DNA of 64,000 nucleotides, taken from the NCBI RefSeq assembly GCF_963576545.1, contig NC_083651.1, forward strand, positions 12,011,886 through 12,075,885, in the 5' to 3' direction. The notes under the pieces are model-generated. The model ran no database searches. It worked only from the letters and a program-made list of their open reading frames with translations, and was not told where the DNA came from. This DNA comes from Limanda limanda (lineage: Eukaryota; Chordata; Actinopteri; Pleuronectiformes; Pleuronectidae). Below, piece by piece: positions 50,544-63,769 of this stretch. How positions within the stretch are numbered: the stretch's first letter is position 1; every line of letters begins with the position of its first letter. Position numbers and translations under genes: made by a program.

Positions 50544-51028
50544 GGACTTTGGTTGGCTGTAGCTATTGTTCTGCACCGCCCACAAGATGGTCTCATTGGT
50601 TCAGTGGCTGATGGAGCTAATATATCTTTCTCTGCCAAAACTGACAGCATCTCCAGCACTTTGTAGACAGCAACTTGTAGACGAGAAGACTTTTCCATCT
50701 CAGTGAAACTCTGCAATTTGCTGTGTAACCTCACTTTGGTAAGTTTCTATGGTGTCTCTCTGGTGCTTGAGTTTCTCTGGCAGGAACAAAGTAGGTTATT
50801 CCACTTTTTGTTGTCATGGGTGATACTTTATTTAATAATGATCTAAGTGACCATTTTACATTTCACACTATCAGAGCACAATTTAAGATAGTTTTGTATT
50901 TACTGCAGTAGTGATGATTGCACTTGAAACAATATTTCAACACCCTTCTGTTAAAACTACATTTTACTCGCATTGGTACGAATGACAGTGTTGTATTTCC
51001 TTTAAGTTGCTTTGATGGGCAACTTCAA

Positions 51029-51077
51029 ATATATATATATGTGTGTGTTTGTGTGTGTGTGTGTGTGTGTGCGCGCA
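51029..51077. repeat. (AT)n(GT)n(GC)n compound tract
   Basis: Short AT run, then GT, then GCGCGC: alternating purine-pyrimidine throughout. Confidence 0.93.
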
Positions 51078-54000
51078 TGTGTTGAGCACTGCTTCCACGC
51101 CCCGAAGCCACAGTGGGGCGTGCCACACGTCTTTAGCTGTGATGGTGGCAACAAAACAAGAGGAATGGGCGCTTATACAAGTCTCACTGCCCTAAAGGTC
51201 ACCGACACCGTAAAAACTCTTATGTTTTAGACCTAAACATTGACCAAGGCAACCAAAGCTTAATTCTTTCACTGAAAGCGTCAAGCGATTAGCGGGTGGG
51301 ACCAATATCATAATTACATCGTGCCCTAAATACAAGTCACAGAAATGTGGTTTATTTGACAAACAAACGTTTTTTACCATTTGTTTGATGAGCAAATTAT
51401 GTTGTGTTTTGCAGAATTTTTGGTTTATCTGGCAACAAAGTGCTGTCCTGCTTTACTTTATCCATTGAGGAGTCAAACTTTTTTTAATCTTTACCTCTTT
51501 GTTTGACAGAGGCCTGAGGGACTTTTCTGACTTGGGTTTACAAGCAGAAGAGTGAACCATTCGCAAATTTATTTTATAAGCCGCTTTTGCAATATTACGC
51601 AGGTTCTTCCCTTCTTTCTGCATCCTAAAAAGCATAACATCATAGATTCTCCATGTGTGTGTCCAAATTTTTTACGTCTTTGAAGGTGACTCTGAGTCAA
51701 AGTTACAACGAAAGTCCCCTTTTAGAAGCATATCTCTGATTAAACAGTCCAGCAGCCATGTTGCATTACCTGACCGGAATACCGTGTGCTGATTTGTTGA
51801 AATGGGCTTGTGTCCAAGAACATCGCTGGAGTTTTCATGTTTTCTGCTGTAAAACATGAAATTTCTATTTCTGTGCTCGACTTGGTGATGACTGTCGGCC
51901 GTAAATGTCCAGTGGCTATTCCTTAATCAAAAGGATTGGTAGGTAAAGCTCCGGGCAGTGTTTCATAATAATGTGCACCCCTCAGAAAAGATTGCGAGAT
52001 GAGACGACTTCAACAATTTGTGTGATTTCTCTACGGTTATTTTAAGAGCTGCCCAGAGATGCTACATTCAATCAATGGCAAGAGGCTCCAATCCTGAAAA
52101 TTGCTTATTTTCAGCATAAGTCCTGTGCCGTTAGAACAGTAATGTACTGATAAGTGTACAGCGTGCAGTACAGAAGTGGCTGTATGTCTCTTTAATGGTG
52201 TACCAAGTATATGCACAAATAGATGCATTTACAGTTTTATTGTTTTGCAGTTGATTTCCACAAGAGCGTCTCATTTTAATATTTACTACTGAACACATTA
52301 AATACACATAAATAACAAATCTAGAGCCGTAAAATATTCAAGGCAAGAATCTTCCTCTAATATTGTTTTCACAACAAAAATAGTCTTTGTCCTCATTTAT
52401 GAAACACTGATAAAAAAAAATGATTCGGTAATTGAACATCTGTTTTTTTCCCCCTCTTGTTGTATCTTCTTCCCACCACTTTTCTCTCCATTTCTTTCAG
52501 TTCTCTGCACTCCTGGCCTGTTCCTAGTCAACCAGAGAATCGATTTTTAAACAGGCAAGACTCTGTGGACAGAGCAGAGAATCATTATTGGCCTCATTTA
52601 GGCTCCATCGCGACCATGATGGCTCCTCTAGACAATAGGATAGAGTCTGTCATGGATACCAAAGTGTAAATGCCCATTCCAGCTGAAAACCGCTCAGGCC
52701 AGCATTTCTCGTCTTCGGGGAGCTTTGTTTAAAAAAAGAAACCCTCTCGGTCTGAGCGGATGGACCGCAGTCTCTCCATAAACCAGTAATATAGGCGCAT
52801 CCAGCACATTTCACAGCTGCAGTCGAGATAGGAGGGGAATATAGCAAATGCATAGGCTTTTTTTGTCATGCTATTAACTGCATGCACATTGCACTTTTTC
52901 ATCATCGCCTTCGTTTTCGTGCAGTCTGCAACATATGGTAATTTGTTTCTACTGTAAACAGCGGCTGCTGATTTCTCATCAGGCTACCATGCTCCTCTGT
53001 AGCAGCTGTACGTCTGTATGTTTACTGCCGTCTTTCTGTAAGTAGAATTCAAATGGTTTAGGAAAGCATGTACAATTCCATCTATACGTTCTCCTACACA
53101 TTGGTGAATCATACAGTGACTGAACACTGATGAAAGTTTTCGATTGACCTATTGAAAGCACATGTTCTTCCCTCGGGTTTTCATTTTGTTTCAAATCATG
53201 TGCTGATGAAGAAACTAAAAAATCAGGTTTGGAAATAATCTGTTGACATAAACCTTAACGAATCTCAGAGCCAAGTGCGTTGGTGTGTTAGAGGTGATGG
53301 GATGCACCAGAGCAGTGAGAGCACGAAGGGATTTTCATATAAATGTAAACCAAAAAAGATAATTTTAAGGCGCTGCAAAAGTAAATTAAGACATTTCAAT
53401 TAGTTCGGCATATTTAGTCTTGCATAGTATTTGGATTTTTCAACTAAAGGGTGACTTTGCTTCTGAGGATATAAAAGCCTCCTGGAGAATTGTAGTCCGT
53501 GCCTTCACATTCAGAGAAGTGTGCTGGCCTCACGCCGAACACTCCGATGCCCTCTAACTGCAGCTGTCAATATCACACCGCAATTTGGCAAATGAAGGAC
53601 ATTATATTCCATGCCCATAAAATGAGAATCAATTAAAAAACAATCGATAAGCGTTTGGTGCTATTTTGTTATTTACTTAAGTTGATGGGAGGACACAGTT
53701 TAGCTGCTCCACAATATTCAATTCTGTTGCCTGGATTTATTATTCACTACAAAAGGGCAAGTTTTTTTACCGTAAAGACTGACCTCAGTCCTCCCACATG
53801 TTTGTAGTAGGAGTGTAATTTATGCTGCACAAAGGCTGAATACGATTAGATGGAGAGAGAAATTGTGCATAATTTTACACTCTTTTATTGCATGAAACTT
53901 CTTTTTTATACAACATTTTATATATTTTAATTTCCATGGTCATGTAGTCCACTGGTCATGTCTTGTGACCCATTTAATGAAGCCTCATGTGGCTTAAACC

Positions 54001-55111
54001 TGTATATTCTCACAAATACAGGTAAGACTGATGGATGACATGTAGCACAGCAGGTGCATCTTTGGTTAGTTAAATGCCACGATAGACTTTAACAGTAATA
54101 ACACAACTAGCATTAACCGTAACTGTGTTTTACAGTAGAGACCCTCACTGTAATTGTGGTTTACAGTTAAACTGCTCAAATGTAACTGATGCAAGTATAA
54201 TCTCTTGGCTTTATTTGTTTTAAAATATAATTTAGTTAAAGAAGGACCTAAACGTGCATCTTACCGAATCAGGAATGTGGATGGATGTTGGACATATAAT
54301 CAATATAATTAACCCCTCTGTGTCCATGGCCCCCTTATGACCCCTTATTGAGAAAATTCCTAGATCCGCGACTGATCTGAACATAAAATGAACATTAACC
54401 TCCCCCAAAGTATGATAAACTGCCTTTTATACATTTAAAAGATAGAAATAAGTACAACAGACTGGAAAAGACTAATCTGAATGATACAAATGATAAAAAA
54501 AGAAACAACATGAATGTAAAACGAGTTTCAGTATATAATAAAGATCAATTAATGCTTAGATGAATATTTCAAGCTTAATGCATCAATCTCAAATACCATT
54601 GTATGTGGAAGTTGTTGTGTGTGCTCCGGAATGTGTGTCTCAGTCTTTGTGCGTGTGTGTCTGCTCATGCTGGACTGTGTTGTTAGTGGATTTCTGTGTT
54701 GGTGGTGGCAGTCGGCCTGCCCGCAGTGGGGTGTGTACACTAACTGGCTGAGGAGGAGGTTGGTCCCTGCTCTCCATCAAAGGAAGCATTGACTGGAAGC
54801 AGGAGAGCGTCTCTGCAGCCAGTCATCCTTGGACAACTGACAGTGGGCCTGGACACGGGGGACATGGCTGAAAGCAAATCAACAACGACCGCAGGAAAAC
54901 GCTTCGCTGCTGGTGGAATGTGCCTGAGCTCAGACCTCGCGCTCACCAGCCCAGCGCTTCGCTTCTGACCAGTCATGTGCAAATGGGTGTAGTTTGCCTC
55001 GAAGCTCTTCTAATTAATTATGAACACAGTGTTGCATGTTGCGTGCTCGAATGTGCACTCCAGGAGCATGTACAGTTTCTGTGTGCCGTCGTTTGAGGTT
55101 AGGAGAACCTC

Positions 55112-55124
55112 GGGGGGGGGGGGG
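55112..55124. repeat. poly-G tract (13)
   Basis: Homopolymer G in intron 1. Confidence 0.93.
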
Positions 55125-56082
55125 CGGATTGCGTCAGAATCGCCGCCGTAATTAATCTCACTCGGTGAAGAGGTGCATGTTGGGACTGAGGCAGGACATA
55201 GCTCGCCTCACCTTGCTTGTTAACTCCAGGCACCTATGGCCGGACTCTGGAGATTACCGGGGGCTGCCCATGGTCAGAAGCGGTCAATTGTGTTTTAACA
55301 AACGCTCAGTCAACCACCAAGCTCATTGTTTTGCTTCCTTTCTGAGGCAGCGATTCGCAGAATAATATTTGCAGGATCTGACTCACACTGTGACACATCT
55401 GGCAAAAAGCAGAGCGCCGACACAGTCAGAGCACATGGCACAAACGCAGGGACTGGTAGGTGCACAATGAGCATGGTGCGCTGTGCCATTTACTAGCCAA
55501 CCCAGCATGAATCTCTTTGACACAGTGACACACAGACGCACCTATGACTCACTCACTCATTTGTGTGTGTATTTTGGTCGTCGTACTACTCTTTTTTTTT
55601 TTTTATCCTTTTGGGTGACAGCCGTGCACATTTTAGTGGCATTTGATGCCGGCATCGCTTAGACTACACATGTACAACAAATAGCCTTCCCCTTTTTAAT
55701 AATTCCTTCTGTCCAATTGCAGCGTTTGAACCTGCACGACAGAAAGGACGGCACTAACCGTTGCTCTGGGCAGTCACTGGCATCTCCATCATATCAATAA
55801 TTTATTATTTCATAGAAATGAGCGTTGTATATTCTCATCTCACGAACACTACAGCTGCAATCTGAATGTAGCTGCGGAGTATTCTACCTGCCGACTCCTC
55901 GTTTAATATTCAGCAGTTATTACTCATGCAATATTGATCAAAACCACCACTAGTCTTGTAATGTGCATGAGAGGGATGCAGAGTTTAATTTTTTTTTGTA
56001 TTCACGGTTATGTACAGAGGAGTTGAACACGTACCACTTCTGTTCCTCTTTTATTGTAATTGAATCATCTTTCTTGCACTCT

Positions 56083-56317
56083 GAGGCCCAATCCCATATC
56101 AAGGTTGTTGATAAAAAAGTGATGATAATACATTTAAATCATATCAAAATAACATATTACAGTCGGGATAAATCTCTGTTTGGAGGGCTATGAAGCCCTA
56201 AGTCTTATACCCATCCTTGCGTCCCTACTGCTATTGAGACAGCCTACCTCCACACCTGAACTCGCAAAACGGAGGGGAAGGGCTAAGGGCCAATGGGTGA
56301 AAGGGGATTGGTCCTAA
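56083..56317. mobile_element. MITE-like inverted-repeat element
   Basis: The left end GAGGCCCAATCCCA and the right end GGGGATTGGTCCTAA are imperfect reverse complements. The GGCCCAATCCC type of end is familiar from small fish DNA elements. It is about 235 bp and non-coding. Confidence 0.45.
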
Positions 56318-58424
56318 GGCTACGTTTACACTCGTTTTAAAACGCATCACTGCTGCTATGTATACAACTGTTGTCCATACTACTCCGGTGTTTATGAGCA
56401 CCTTAAAGTTAAAGTCACTACTGATGTGGAGCTGAAACCCTTGTATCATCATTGCTGTCAAGTATGTTCTGTAACAAAGCAACCGACTGCAGTGGACAAC
56501 CTGCCTCATGTTAACAAAACAGGCACGTGCCTAGTGTGCGTGAATGGTCGGGGGATATTAGTTGTAAAATGCCATTTCTAAATTAAACATATTAGTATGG
56601 ATTTAGCCTTAGATACAGAACTTAATGCTCCTGTCAAGCACTTGACACTTTCATTTGTCCATTTAACTACATTTAGATATCTTTAAATCTGTTCAACAGT
56701 GTAGGACAGCAAAGGGAATTTTATGTCATTTTAAATTGAATTTATTACATTTTCATTTGAAATCATTTATTATATTAAAAAAAACACTTAGTGGCACAGA
56801 ATTTACTTTGAAACAGAATGAAGTTGACAAGTATAATGATTCTGAGGGAACAGTAGATCTTTTCAGATGAACATTTTCACTGTCGGTATCTCTGCACTTG
56901 TCAGGGCACACAGCCAGGTCTGGTTCATGCTATGAGGATGCACTTTATCTCAGACCAGAGCACTGGCTGCCTTCAAATTGGATTAAATCCCTAAATAACA
57001 TGATCAATCATCCACAGTTCGCTGTATGGCAAGATGGCTGAGCTTTCTCATTCTGTTTTAAGGTGGCAAAACTCCGCACTAAAGATATGGGCAGGAAAAC
57101 CAGCGTTTTGTGAATGTGTGTACCGGTATCCTGCGCAGTCTCCAGAGACCAAAAAAATTGAATAAAAGTAACCTGCACAGAGTCCAGCCTGTCTACACAC
57201 ACGCACAGACCACATGCAGGAGAGGGTGTGTGCTAGCGAGAGTAAATCCTCGGCCCTTTGTCAGAGCGAGTCAGCAGGAGGTGCTGTGCCATGCCCCCTC
57301 GTTTTCTGGTCAGAAGCAGCAGGCAAGTGGCATGTGTGCGACTGTGTGTGATGAAGTGTGCATGCTTCATGCATCACTGAAGTGTGGGTATCACGCCACG
57401 ACTCTGTGGGCCTCCTCAGACACACCTGCTCACGACGCCTTAGAGAAAAAGCTTAATCACGACAAAGCCACGACACTATAACCCATTAAGAATACATGCA
57501 TGCACTACTTCTTACTTCTATGCAGCACTATAGGATTTTTATAGTCCCTTGTTTTTTTTGTGACATTGAATTAGCTTTTCAAATGTTTGACACAATGGTT
57601 TTCGCTGCTCAGCATCAAGGGAGATAGTTTCCAAGTTGCCGTGGAAACAATATAACTTCTTGATATTGTTCAGAATCTCCAGACAAGGTCATGTGGGTCA
57701 ATTATTCTGAGATTAATTTGTCTTGTGTAGTTAAAAATAAAGTATGTTGTAGATCCCCGGCATACTTGTTTGGAGAGGAACCTTACAGGTTCATTAACGG
57801 TGTTTTTTCAAACACAGCGTGAGCATGTCAGAATGATGAAAGAGCATTCGAGTGGAGTGAAGGAGGGTTTTTGAAAAAAAGACAGCTTGACTTTTCACTT
57901 ACTCACTGCAAATCCTGAATGGCTACATGCTCTACAGGAGCTAAACAGAATTTCTTCCAATCTGCACATTAACAACATGAGTACACACAGGAGTTAGTCT
58001 GGTTATTTAACCGCCCTGGTTTTAACTATGAGAAGCTGCTTGTTGAGCACTTTTCAGCCTCTTTGTGAGGAGAATGCAGCGGATGGAGGAGGTGGTGGAG
58101 TGGGAGGAGATGTGAGCGGAGGACGAGGTGTGCAGGGTGTTTGTGGGGGTCATGTGTGGCGCACAATGCCCCTCCTGTGAGCGAGGGTGGCAGGCGGGTG
58201 ATGTCATGGCTGGCAGGACCCCGAGCGCACAGAGAGGCGTTGTGAAGGCGCGACATGACGGGGACACAGAGGAGGGTCGCTGACATTGTTGTACTGAATC
58301 AGGCTGTGACGGGGGGGGGCCGCTCTCCACACTCCACCCTGCAGCGACAGAAACACAACCTGCCAGTCATTCACTTATGTTTAGTAAATCAGCTTGTATC
58401 AGCAGCTTGGAAATGATCCACTTT

Positions 58425-58556
58425 TTGGCACTTTGCCTTTATTGAATAGCAAACAGTGTCAGAAAAATACAGCGGCAGGGAGAGGTGGAAGAAAAGAATC
58501 GAACCAGGGATGTTGTCGTTACACAGCACGGTGAACGTCTTCAACCCCAGAATGAC
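58425..58556 (-). repeat. tRNA-derived SINE-like element
   Basis: Read on the minus strand, it has a B-box-like TGGTTCGATTC near the middle and ends with CAATAAAGGCAAAGTGCC, a tail I know from fish SINEs. The element is short and diverged. Confidence 0.5.
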
Positions 58557-58581
58557 ATTATATTCATTTTCAACGGTATAA

Positions 58582-58960
58582 TTACCTTCATCAAGGAGTT
58601 TATGTTTTCATTGGAATTTGTTTGTTAGTTAGTTTGTTAGTAGCATTACACAAAAACTACTGAACAGATCCCCATGAAATCTGTTGGCAGGATGTGGAAT
58701 GGGTCAAGGAAGAACCCATTGAATCGTGTGGAGCAAGATCAGGAGGCAGATCCAGGAATTTTAACATTGTGTGAGGGCGTTTGTCACCATTTTCCTTGAT
58801 TTCCTTGATAATTATTATTAAGGAACTTGATAAAATAACAAGAATGTGACATATTTAGGAAACTGGTACCTATGAAATTTGGTGCAGTTTGATTGGATTT
58901 AAGGAAACTGTTGGGTATTGGTTGAGGTATATGCTCTTCTCCGTGTCATTCTAATTAGAT
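58582..58960 (+). repeat. old dispersed repeat (RTE/MITE-like, class unknown)
   Basis: Marker segments in order: ATCAAGGAGTTTATGTTTTC, the TTTGTTTGTTAG repeats, CACAAAAACTACTGAACAGA, a GGAAGAACCCATT segment, GGCAGATCCAGGAATTTT, a CACCATTTTCCTTGATTTC segment, AATTTGGTGCAG, and a GAGGTATATGCTCTTC end. This is a very widespread repeat in fish and some invertebrates. A near-complete copy is present, directly after the minus-strand SINE. Confidence 0.65.
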
Positions 58961-59520
58961 TATACAATATTCCACATTAGGTTTGCATAAAATTCTCAAA
59001 TTATTTGTCAGAATATGTTATTTTCACTTGCTTTTGAAGAAAAATACTTTAATACTGATGTCTAGATTATAAGTGAACATTTTGCACATTGTTATTGTGA
59101 TTTAAGAGAAGTACAGATAAGTAGGGAGCATAAATCAGAAGTTAAACATATGCAGCAGGATTGCCGAGTTAAGGCATTTTACAATGATCACGGAATAATG
59201 TTGCCTACTGTTGTTTTTCAGTTTGGAAAACCATGATGGTAATATCTTTATGTTTCTCTTTTTTTCTTGTGTGTGTGTTTGTGTGTGTCTTCCCATTTAA
59301 ATTCCCTTATATCATTGCTTTAGTTTTTTACTCTTGTCACTGTGTATTAAGCAGATGATTTTCTCTCCATTACAATAGTCTTGCTAAATATCTGAGATAG
59401 ATTTTCGGGAAGTCGTGTTCATGTTACGAACGGAAAACTCGGGATTGAGATTAAAGACTCCAAAAATCTGTTTTGACCTCCACAAGGATTTTGGAATCTT
59501 GACAGTTCCTCTTGTTGACG

Positions 59521-59521
<1 letters not shown>

Positions 59522-59588
<67 letters not shown>
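59522..59588. repeat. (GT)n microsatellite
   Basis: GT run with one A interruption. Confidence 0.97.
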
Positions 59589-59590
<2 letters not shown>

Positions 59591-60940
59591 TCACAATGAC
59601 ATAAAATTAGCGCGGTGCTCCAGCTGCAGCTCCAAACACACATTCAGAACCGACCAGATTATCTCTGTTTTAAAATGCCTTTTAGCAGAACAAAGAGACG
59701 CCAATCCTTCAGCAGTGGTATTTGCCAGAACGTTATTGGCAGAGCGGTGTTTATCGACCGAGCGCCGTTTGCAAGCAGAATGTGATCGGAGACAAGAGAA
59801 AGGCTTCTTTTCAGAGCGGGCTTCGCAAGTGTCGTGTAAACACACCGAGAGAGGCTCCTTTCATTAGCTATGCTAATCTGGAGCGCACGTGACTCGCTGC
59901 AGACTCCAGGGTCGCTCTTGGCTCTGGCTCTCTCAGTTTCTGTCTTCAAAGGCCGGGGTCCTGTCTTCTTCTTTCTGGATCATTGGGTTAATTTGCTACG
60001 TGTTGTGTTCCCCTTCTCTTCCATAGTTAGACTGACAGAAATTGGTGAATGTGTTCCTCTCCTCCTCTTACCTTATGCTGTTGGACCCAGACTGACGGCT
60101 TCAGAAGACTTTGAGCTTTGATCATGTATCCTCTATCACAAGGCAACAGATCTTCACCAAACTTGCAGAAAAAAGTTTGACACTTTGGAAAATACATTTA
60201 TAAAAAATATAAAAATCCAGTTAGAGGAGCAGACAGATGCCAAACTTGCTCAGTATGACTGATGCATATGAAGCAACTGTCAGCAGCAGGCGCATACAGC
60301 CTGGAAACAAAAGCACTTTGACCAAATGTGACTGTGGAGGTGAGGGGGGGTGAGCAACTTCACTTTAACCAGAGGATCAATCTTTATTTTTTGTATTGTT
60401 TTACGTGTAAAGGTAACACTGTTTCCCTCAGTATTTTGAGTTTCTTTCTTTTAAGTACCATTAAAAAAAATATATATATAACATCAAATGCATCCACCAG
60501 CAGTGGTTTTGATTCAGGGGCTGGCTGTAAAAGGGTAATTACTACATATTAGATTTAGTCATTTACTCAGAGAAGATGAGGAGAAGAGAATGAGTAACCT
60601 CCATCAATTAATTTGATGTATGAACCGATAAGCTATATTGTTGGGATATTTGCTACCTCTCCGCATTTCGCAAAGTGATGATTTGAAATTTCCTTCTGGG
60701 TCTTTATTTTTTTTTAATGAAGCTGGCGATTAAAAGTGGTGTTTCTTACACGTGTAATTATTTCTTTATTGATTCGTCAGCATCTTAGGGAACGGTTTCT
60801 CATAAAATATATCCTTGCTATGATAGCCTGTCTCAATTGCAATCATGAGAGAAAATCATTTCAAGAAATGCTCCCCGGGGTGATGTCAGGGCCCACAATT
60901 GTGTGCGTGTTAATGTCGGGATGTGGTTGTACGTACAGTA

Positions 60941-60941
<1 letters not shown>

Positions 60942-60979
<38 letters not shown>

Positions 60980-60980
60980 C
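60942..60980. repeat. (TG)n(CG)n microsatellite
   Basis: GT run ending in GCGCGCGCGC, about 170 bp upstream of the exon 2 acceptor. Confidence 0.95.
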
Positions 60981-61149
60981 TTCTTCTAATGTTTATCCTG
61001 TTACAGAGCATCTCTCCACACTGACACTTACTCTTGTCTTGTAGAAACAAGGATGCACTTGATCTCATGTACAAGCAGTGACTGATGGCTCTTTTCTTTC
61101 TTCCTCTCTTGCCTTTTTTCCTCTCCCTCTGTCTCTTTTGTCTCTTCAG

Positions 61150-61170
61150 GCTGTGAGGACGGGGGGGAAG
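61150..61170 (+). other. il1rapl1: il1rapl1 exon 2, 5'UTR part and splice acceptor
   Basis: A long pyrimidine tract (about 61098-61147) ends in a CAG acceptor at 61147-61149. The exon then has 21 non-coding bases before the ATG. This implies that most of the 5'UTR lies on at least one upstream non-coding exon. The acceptor is seen in the sequence. The split 5'UTR is inferred, and agrees with the mammalian gene, where the start codon is in exon 2. Confidence 0.75.
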
Positions 61171-61252
61171 ATGAGACCTCCCAGCCCTCTGCTGATCTTG
61201 CTGTACATCACACTGTCCAAGAGTGTGAAGGTGGTCTCTAAAAGAGGCTCAG
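61171..61252 (+). CDS. il1rapl1: IL1RAPL1 orthologue, first coding exon (signal peptide), 5' partial gene
   Basis: This exon encodes the N-terminus of an IL-1-receptor-family synaptic adhesion protein. In mammals the full protein has three Ig domains, one membrane span and a cytoplasmic TIR domain, and it organises excitatory synapses through presynaptic PTP-delta. Seen here: 27 codons plus one base. A basic start (Met-Arg-Pro-Pro) is followed by a hydrophobic core PLLILLYITL, then KSVKVVSKRGS. This aligns without gaps to the human IL1RAPL1 N-terminus as I remember it ([20 protein letters not shown]) and less well to IL1RAPL2. The exon stops at a GT donor (61253-61254) after the first base of codon 28, the phase expected for this family. 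A pyrimidine-rich tract and AG lie just upstream at 61148-61149. The ATG has A at -3. An open frame upstream of the ATG (from 61078) is intronic. Later exons are outside the window. Whether this is the a or b fish paralogue cannot be told from 27 residues. Confidence 0.88.
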
Positions 61253-62781
61253 GTATTTAACCTACTTCCTATAAGACTTCATACATGTGCCTCTGCTATG
61301 TTATCATATGGGAGCTGGGGACAATCTGTCAAATTGTGCTGATGCAACTTAATGGTGTAATTTGTGCTGTTGTTTTGTGAACTTCTGTCGTTTAATATTT
61401 TTATATTCAGTTTTTTCCACTTATGTTTATAGATATGGTTGTGTGTGTGTGTGTGTAAATTAATGCAATATATCCAGTAGATCGTCTCCACCGGCAGCAG
61501 CAACACAACGGCTACAATGTAATCCTATGGGGCAACTGCAACAGTCCAAGAAATGTCCATTTAAAGTGCTTCTCATCACCAATAAAAGGCGCTGGTGTTT
61601 GGCAACATTACACGTCTGGCTTAACAAAATCTAATCTTGTGAGAGTTGGGTTGTTGCAGGAAGACGGGGGTGGAAACATGAGTGAGAGAAAGAGTTGGAG
61701 AGAGGATTTTACTGAGAGAAACTATAATGGCTGATTCATTTTCCAATGTGGACAAAAGGCTAAAATCAGAGGAGGGACAACGAACTCGGTTGTGAGCAAG
61801 ACCCCACGTTGAACGAGACATGTTACCTTCCCAAACTAAAAGCAGTTTTAGTAGACACATCTTGGACTGTTGCAGTTGCCCCATTTAGATTACACTGTAC
61901 CCATTGCAAGCGTGTCGACTGATTTCAAAAGTTTGTGTATGTACCATTCCTTATTAATTCATAAACACAGGACAAAAAATACTAGAATTGAATAGTCTCA
62001 AAGTTATGTTTCCGTGATGGTCATTACTGGGTTGTGTTAAGCTAGTTGAGAATCTTGACCTATTCTGTATTGCTGACATTGTACTTCATGGGACATTTTT
62101 AGATTGTATAAAGATAGATCCATTAAAAAACATTATTGAAAGGTTGATTGACAGGTAAAATGTAAAGACAATTTCCCGGCCACTTCTTTAGAAGAATGAC
62201 TCATGCAGGAAAGTGGGAGCGCCGCTGTTTAGCTGTAAGTTCAGTGTATTGCCTTGGTCTGAGATGAGGAGAATTTAAATTAATGAGAATATATTCAGTG
62301 TATTTCTTCAAATTAGCTCGACCTGCCTCAATCTAGAGAGAGTGACAGCTCCCAAATGATCCAGTTTCTCAGTGACTGGGTCACCGGGGGTTAATGTGAA
62401 ACTCATTTTGGCTCTAAATGCCAGCAAATTGAACATCAATTGTGAACAAATGCAAAGGTCAAAAGAGAAAATGGAGAGCTGAAAGACTTAAGGTAGAAAC
62501 TTTTCATGACAGGAATACAAAGATGGTTCAAACATTGTGAAGGCAAATGGCCATTGTTGGAAAAAGGTAGGTCTTATACATTGTGTTGCGATGAATACAG
62601 ACTATTATATAGTCACTATTTTCAATCTAGTTAAATATAGGGGGTCTACTAAAAATTTTACTTGGCAGGAAAAGTCGTATAATAATTTTGGGTGGTTTAC
62701 TTTAATATTTACATACATTTTGTATTCACTTTTTCAGTATTTAGATAATAAGATGGATTTGTTCTAAAAATCCATTGCTTA

Positions 62782-62817
62782 CGTGTGTGTGTGTGTGTGT
62801 GTGTATGTATGTGTGTA
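62782..62817. repeat. (GT)n microsatellite
   Basis: GT run with ATGTAT interruptions in intron 2. Confidence 0.93.
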
Positions 62818-63348
62818 TTTATGCTCCTTCCAAACTACAATAGTGTTTGTGCTGCAGACACGAGCCGTCTGCAGATAAAAGGACTGACCTTTCGCTAAAG
62901 GTTTTACATTCAAGGACACAAACTTACAAGACAGACTCGAACAGCAGCACAGTATCAATGCATAATGTTCCTCAACCTGCATACAGGATGGTCACTGTCA
63001 CAATCCTTTATCCCTGTGTTCCCTGTGTTGGCTAAAGACTGAAGTCGCATTATGTAAAATGCTACAAATTGCAGAAATCAATGTCTTAAATTTGTAAAAA
63101 TGTGTAACACAACAGTGCAAGTGTGTGGTTCTAGTAAACCTGAAGCTATGAAGTCAATTGAAAACTATAACTAAACATTTTTTTTATTGTTGTAGTAGCT
63201 ATACAATTCACTGGTTAAGTTTTACAGATGCTGCCTTACCAGTGGTTTTATACCAGCACAATTTACACGTGACACGCTCAATTTTGTAGTAGTGATGGAT
63301 TATAGTGGTTTGTTATTATGGATGACACTGTTGTGTTGTCATGTGAGC

Positions 63349-63402
63349 CTTCAGTTAATTGTGGAGCTCATTCACCTTCAGTTCATTGTGGAGCTCATTC
63401 AC
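63349..63402. repeat. 27-bp tandem duplication
   Basis: Two copies of a 27-base unit (63349-63375, 63376-63402) with one mismatch, plus the start of a third. Confidence 0.9.
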
Positions 63403-63769
63403 CTTCAGTGCAGGACATTGGTGTAGTTGCAGATATCATCGATTGGGCTAAAGGTGATATAAGCTCCTGTGGACCAGGTGACCGAGGCCACAGTGGACCA
63501 AGGTGAAGCTTGGTTGTTGCATGTGCTGTTGTGGACCAAAACAGAACAGTTCCCATTAGCTGCATAAACATCTGGTGGTTTCCTTGTTGCTGGGTTTGCA
63601 CAGACTGGATTCTCCTTTCTCTACTTGCCCGTTGTGCCCTCAACTGTCTGTTAAAGGTTTTTAAATGGCTCTGCCCAACGCCATACATTTCCTCCATAGC
63701 TGACTTTTCTGCTGAGCCATGTAAAGCCTCTAGACCGACATCCACAAGTTTTGGGTTTGCACTCACCAA
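63395..63769 (-). other. unexplained 124-codon open frame
   Basis: The middle part (QLRAQRASRERRIQSVQTQQQG) is Arg/Gln-rich and helix-prone, and the upstream part is protein-like. It could be a fragment of a transposon accessory protein or chance. It lies in il1rapl1 intron 2 on the opposite strand, and its C-terminal end approaches the 27-bp tandem duplication. No domain is recognised. Confidence 0.2.

Noticed and set aside
54740..54982. GC-richer stretch with short frames on both strands
   Set aside because: It looked like a possible exon, but I found no convincing acceptor/donor pair or recognisable protein.
57110..57481. 123-codon open frame in intron 1
   Set aside because: No domain or splice evidence. 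It could be a chance frame in slightly GC-richer sequence.
59415..59867. 150-codon open frame in intron 1
   Set aside because: A long Val-Cys run from the GT microsatellite fuses two unrelated stretches, with no domain on either side.
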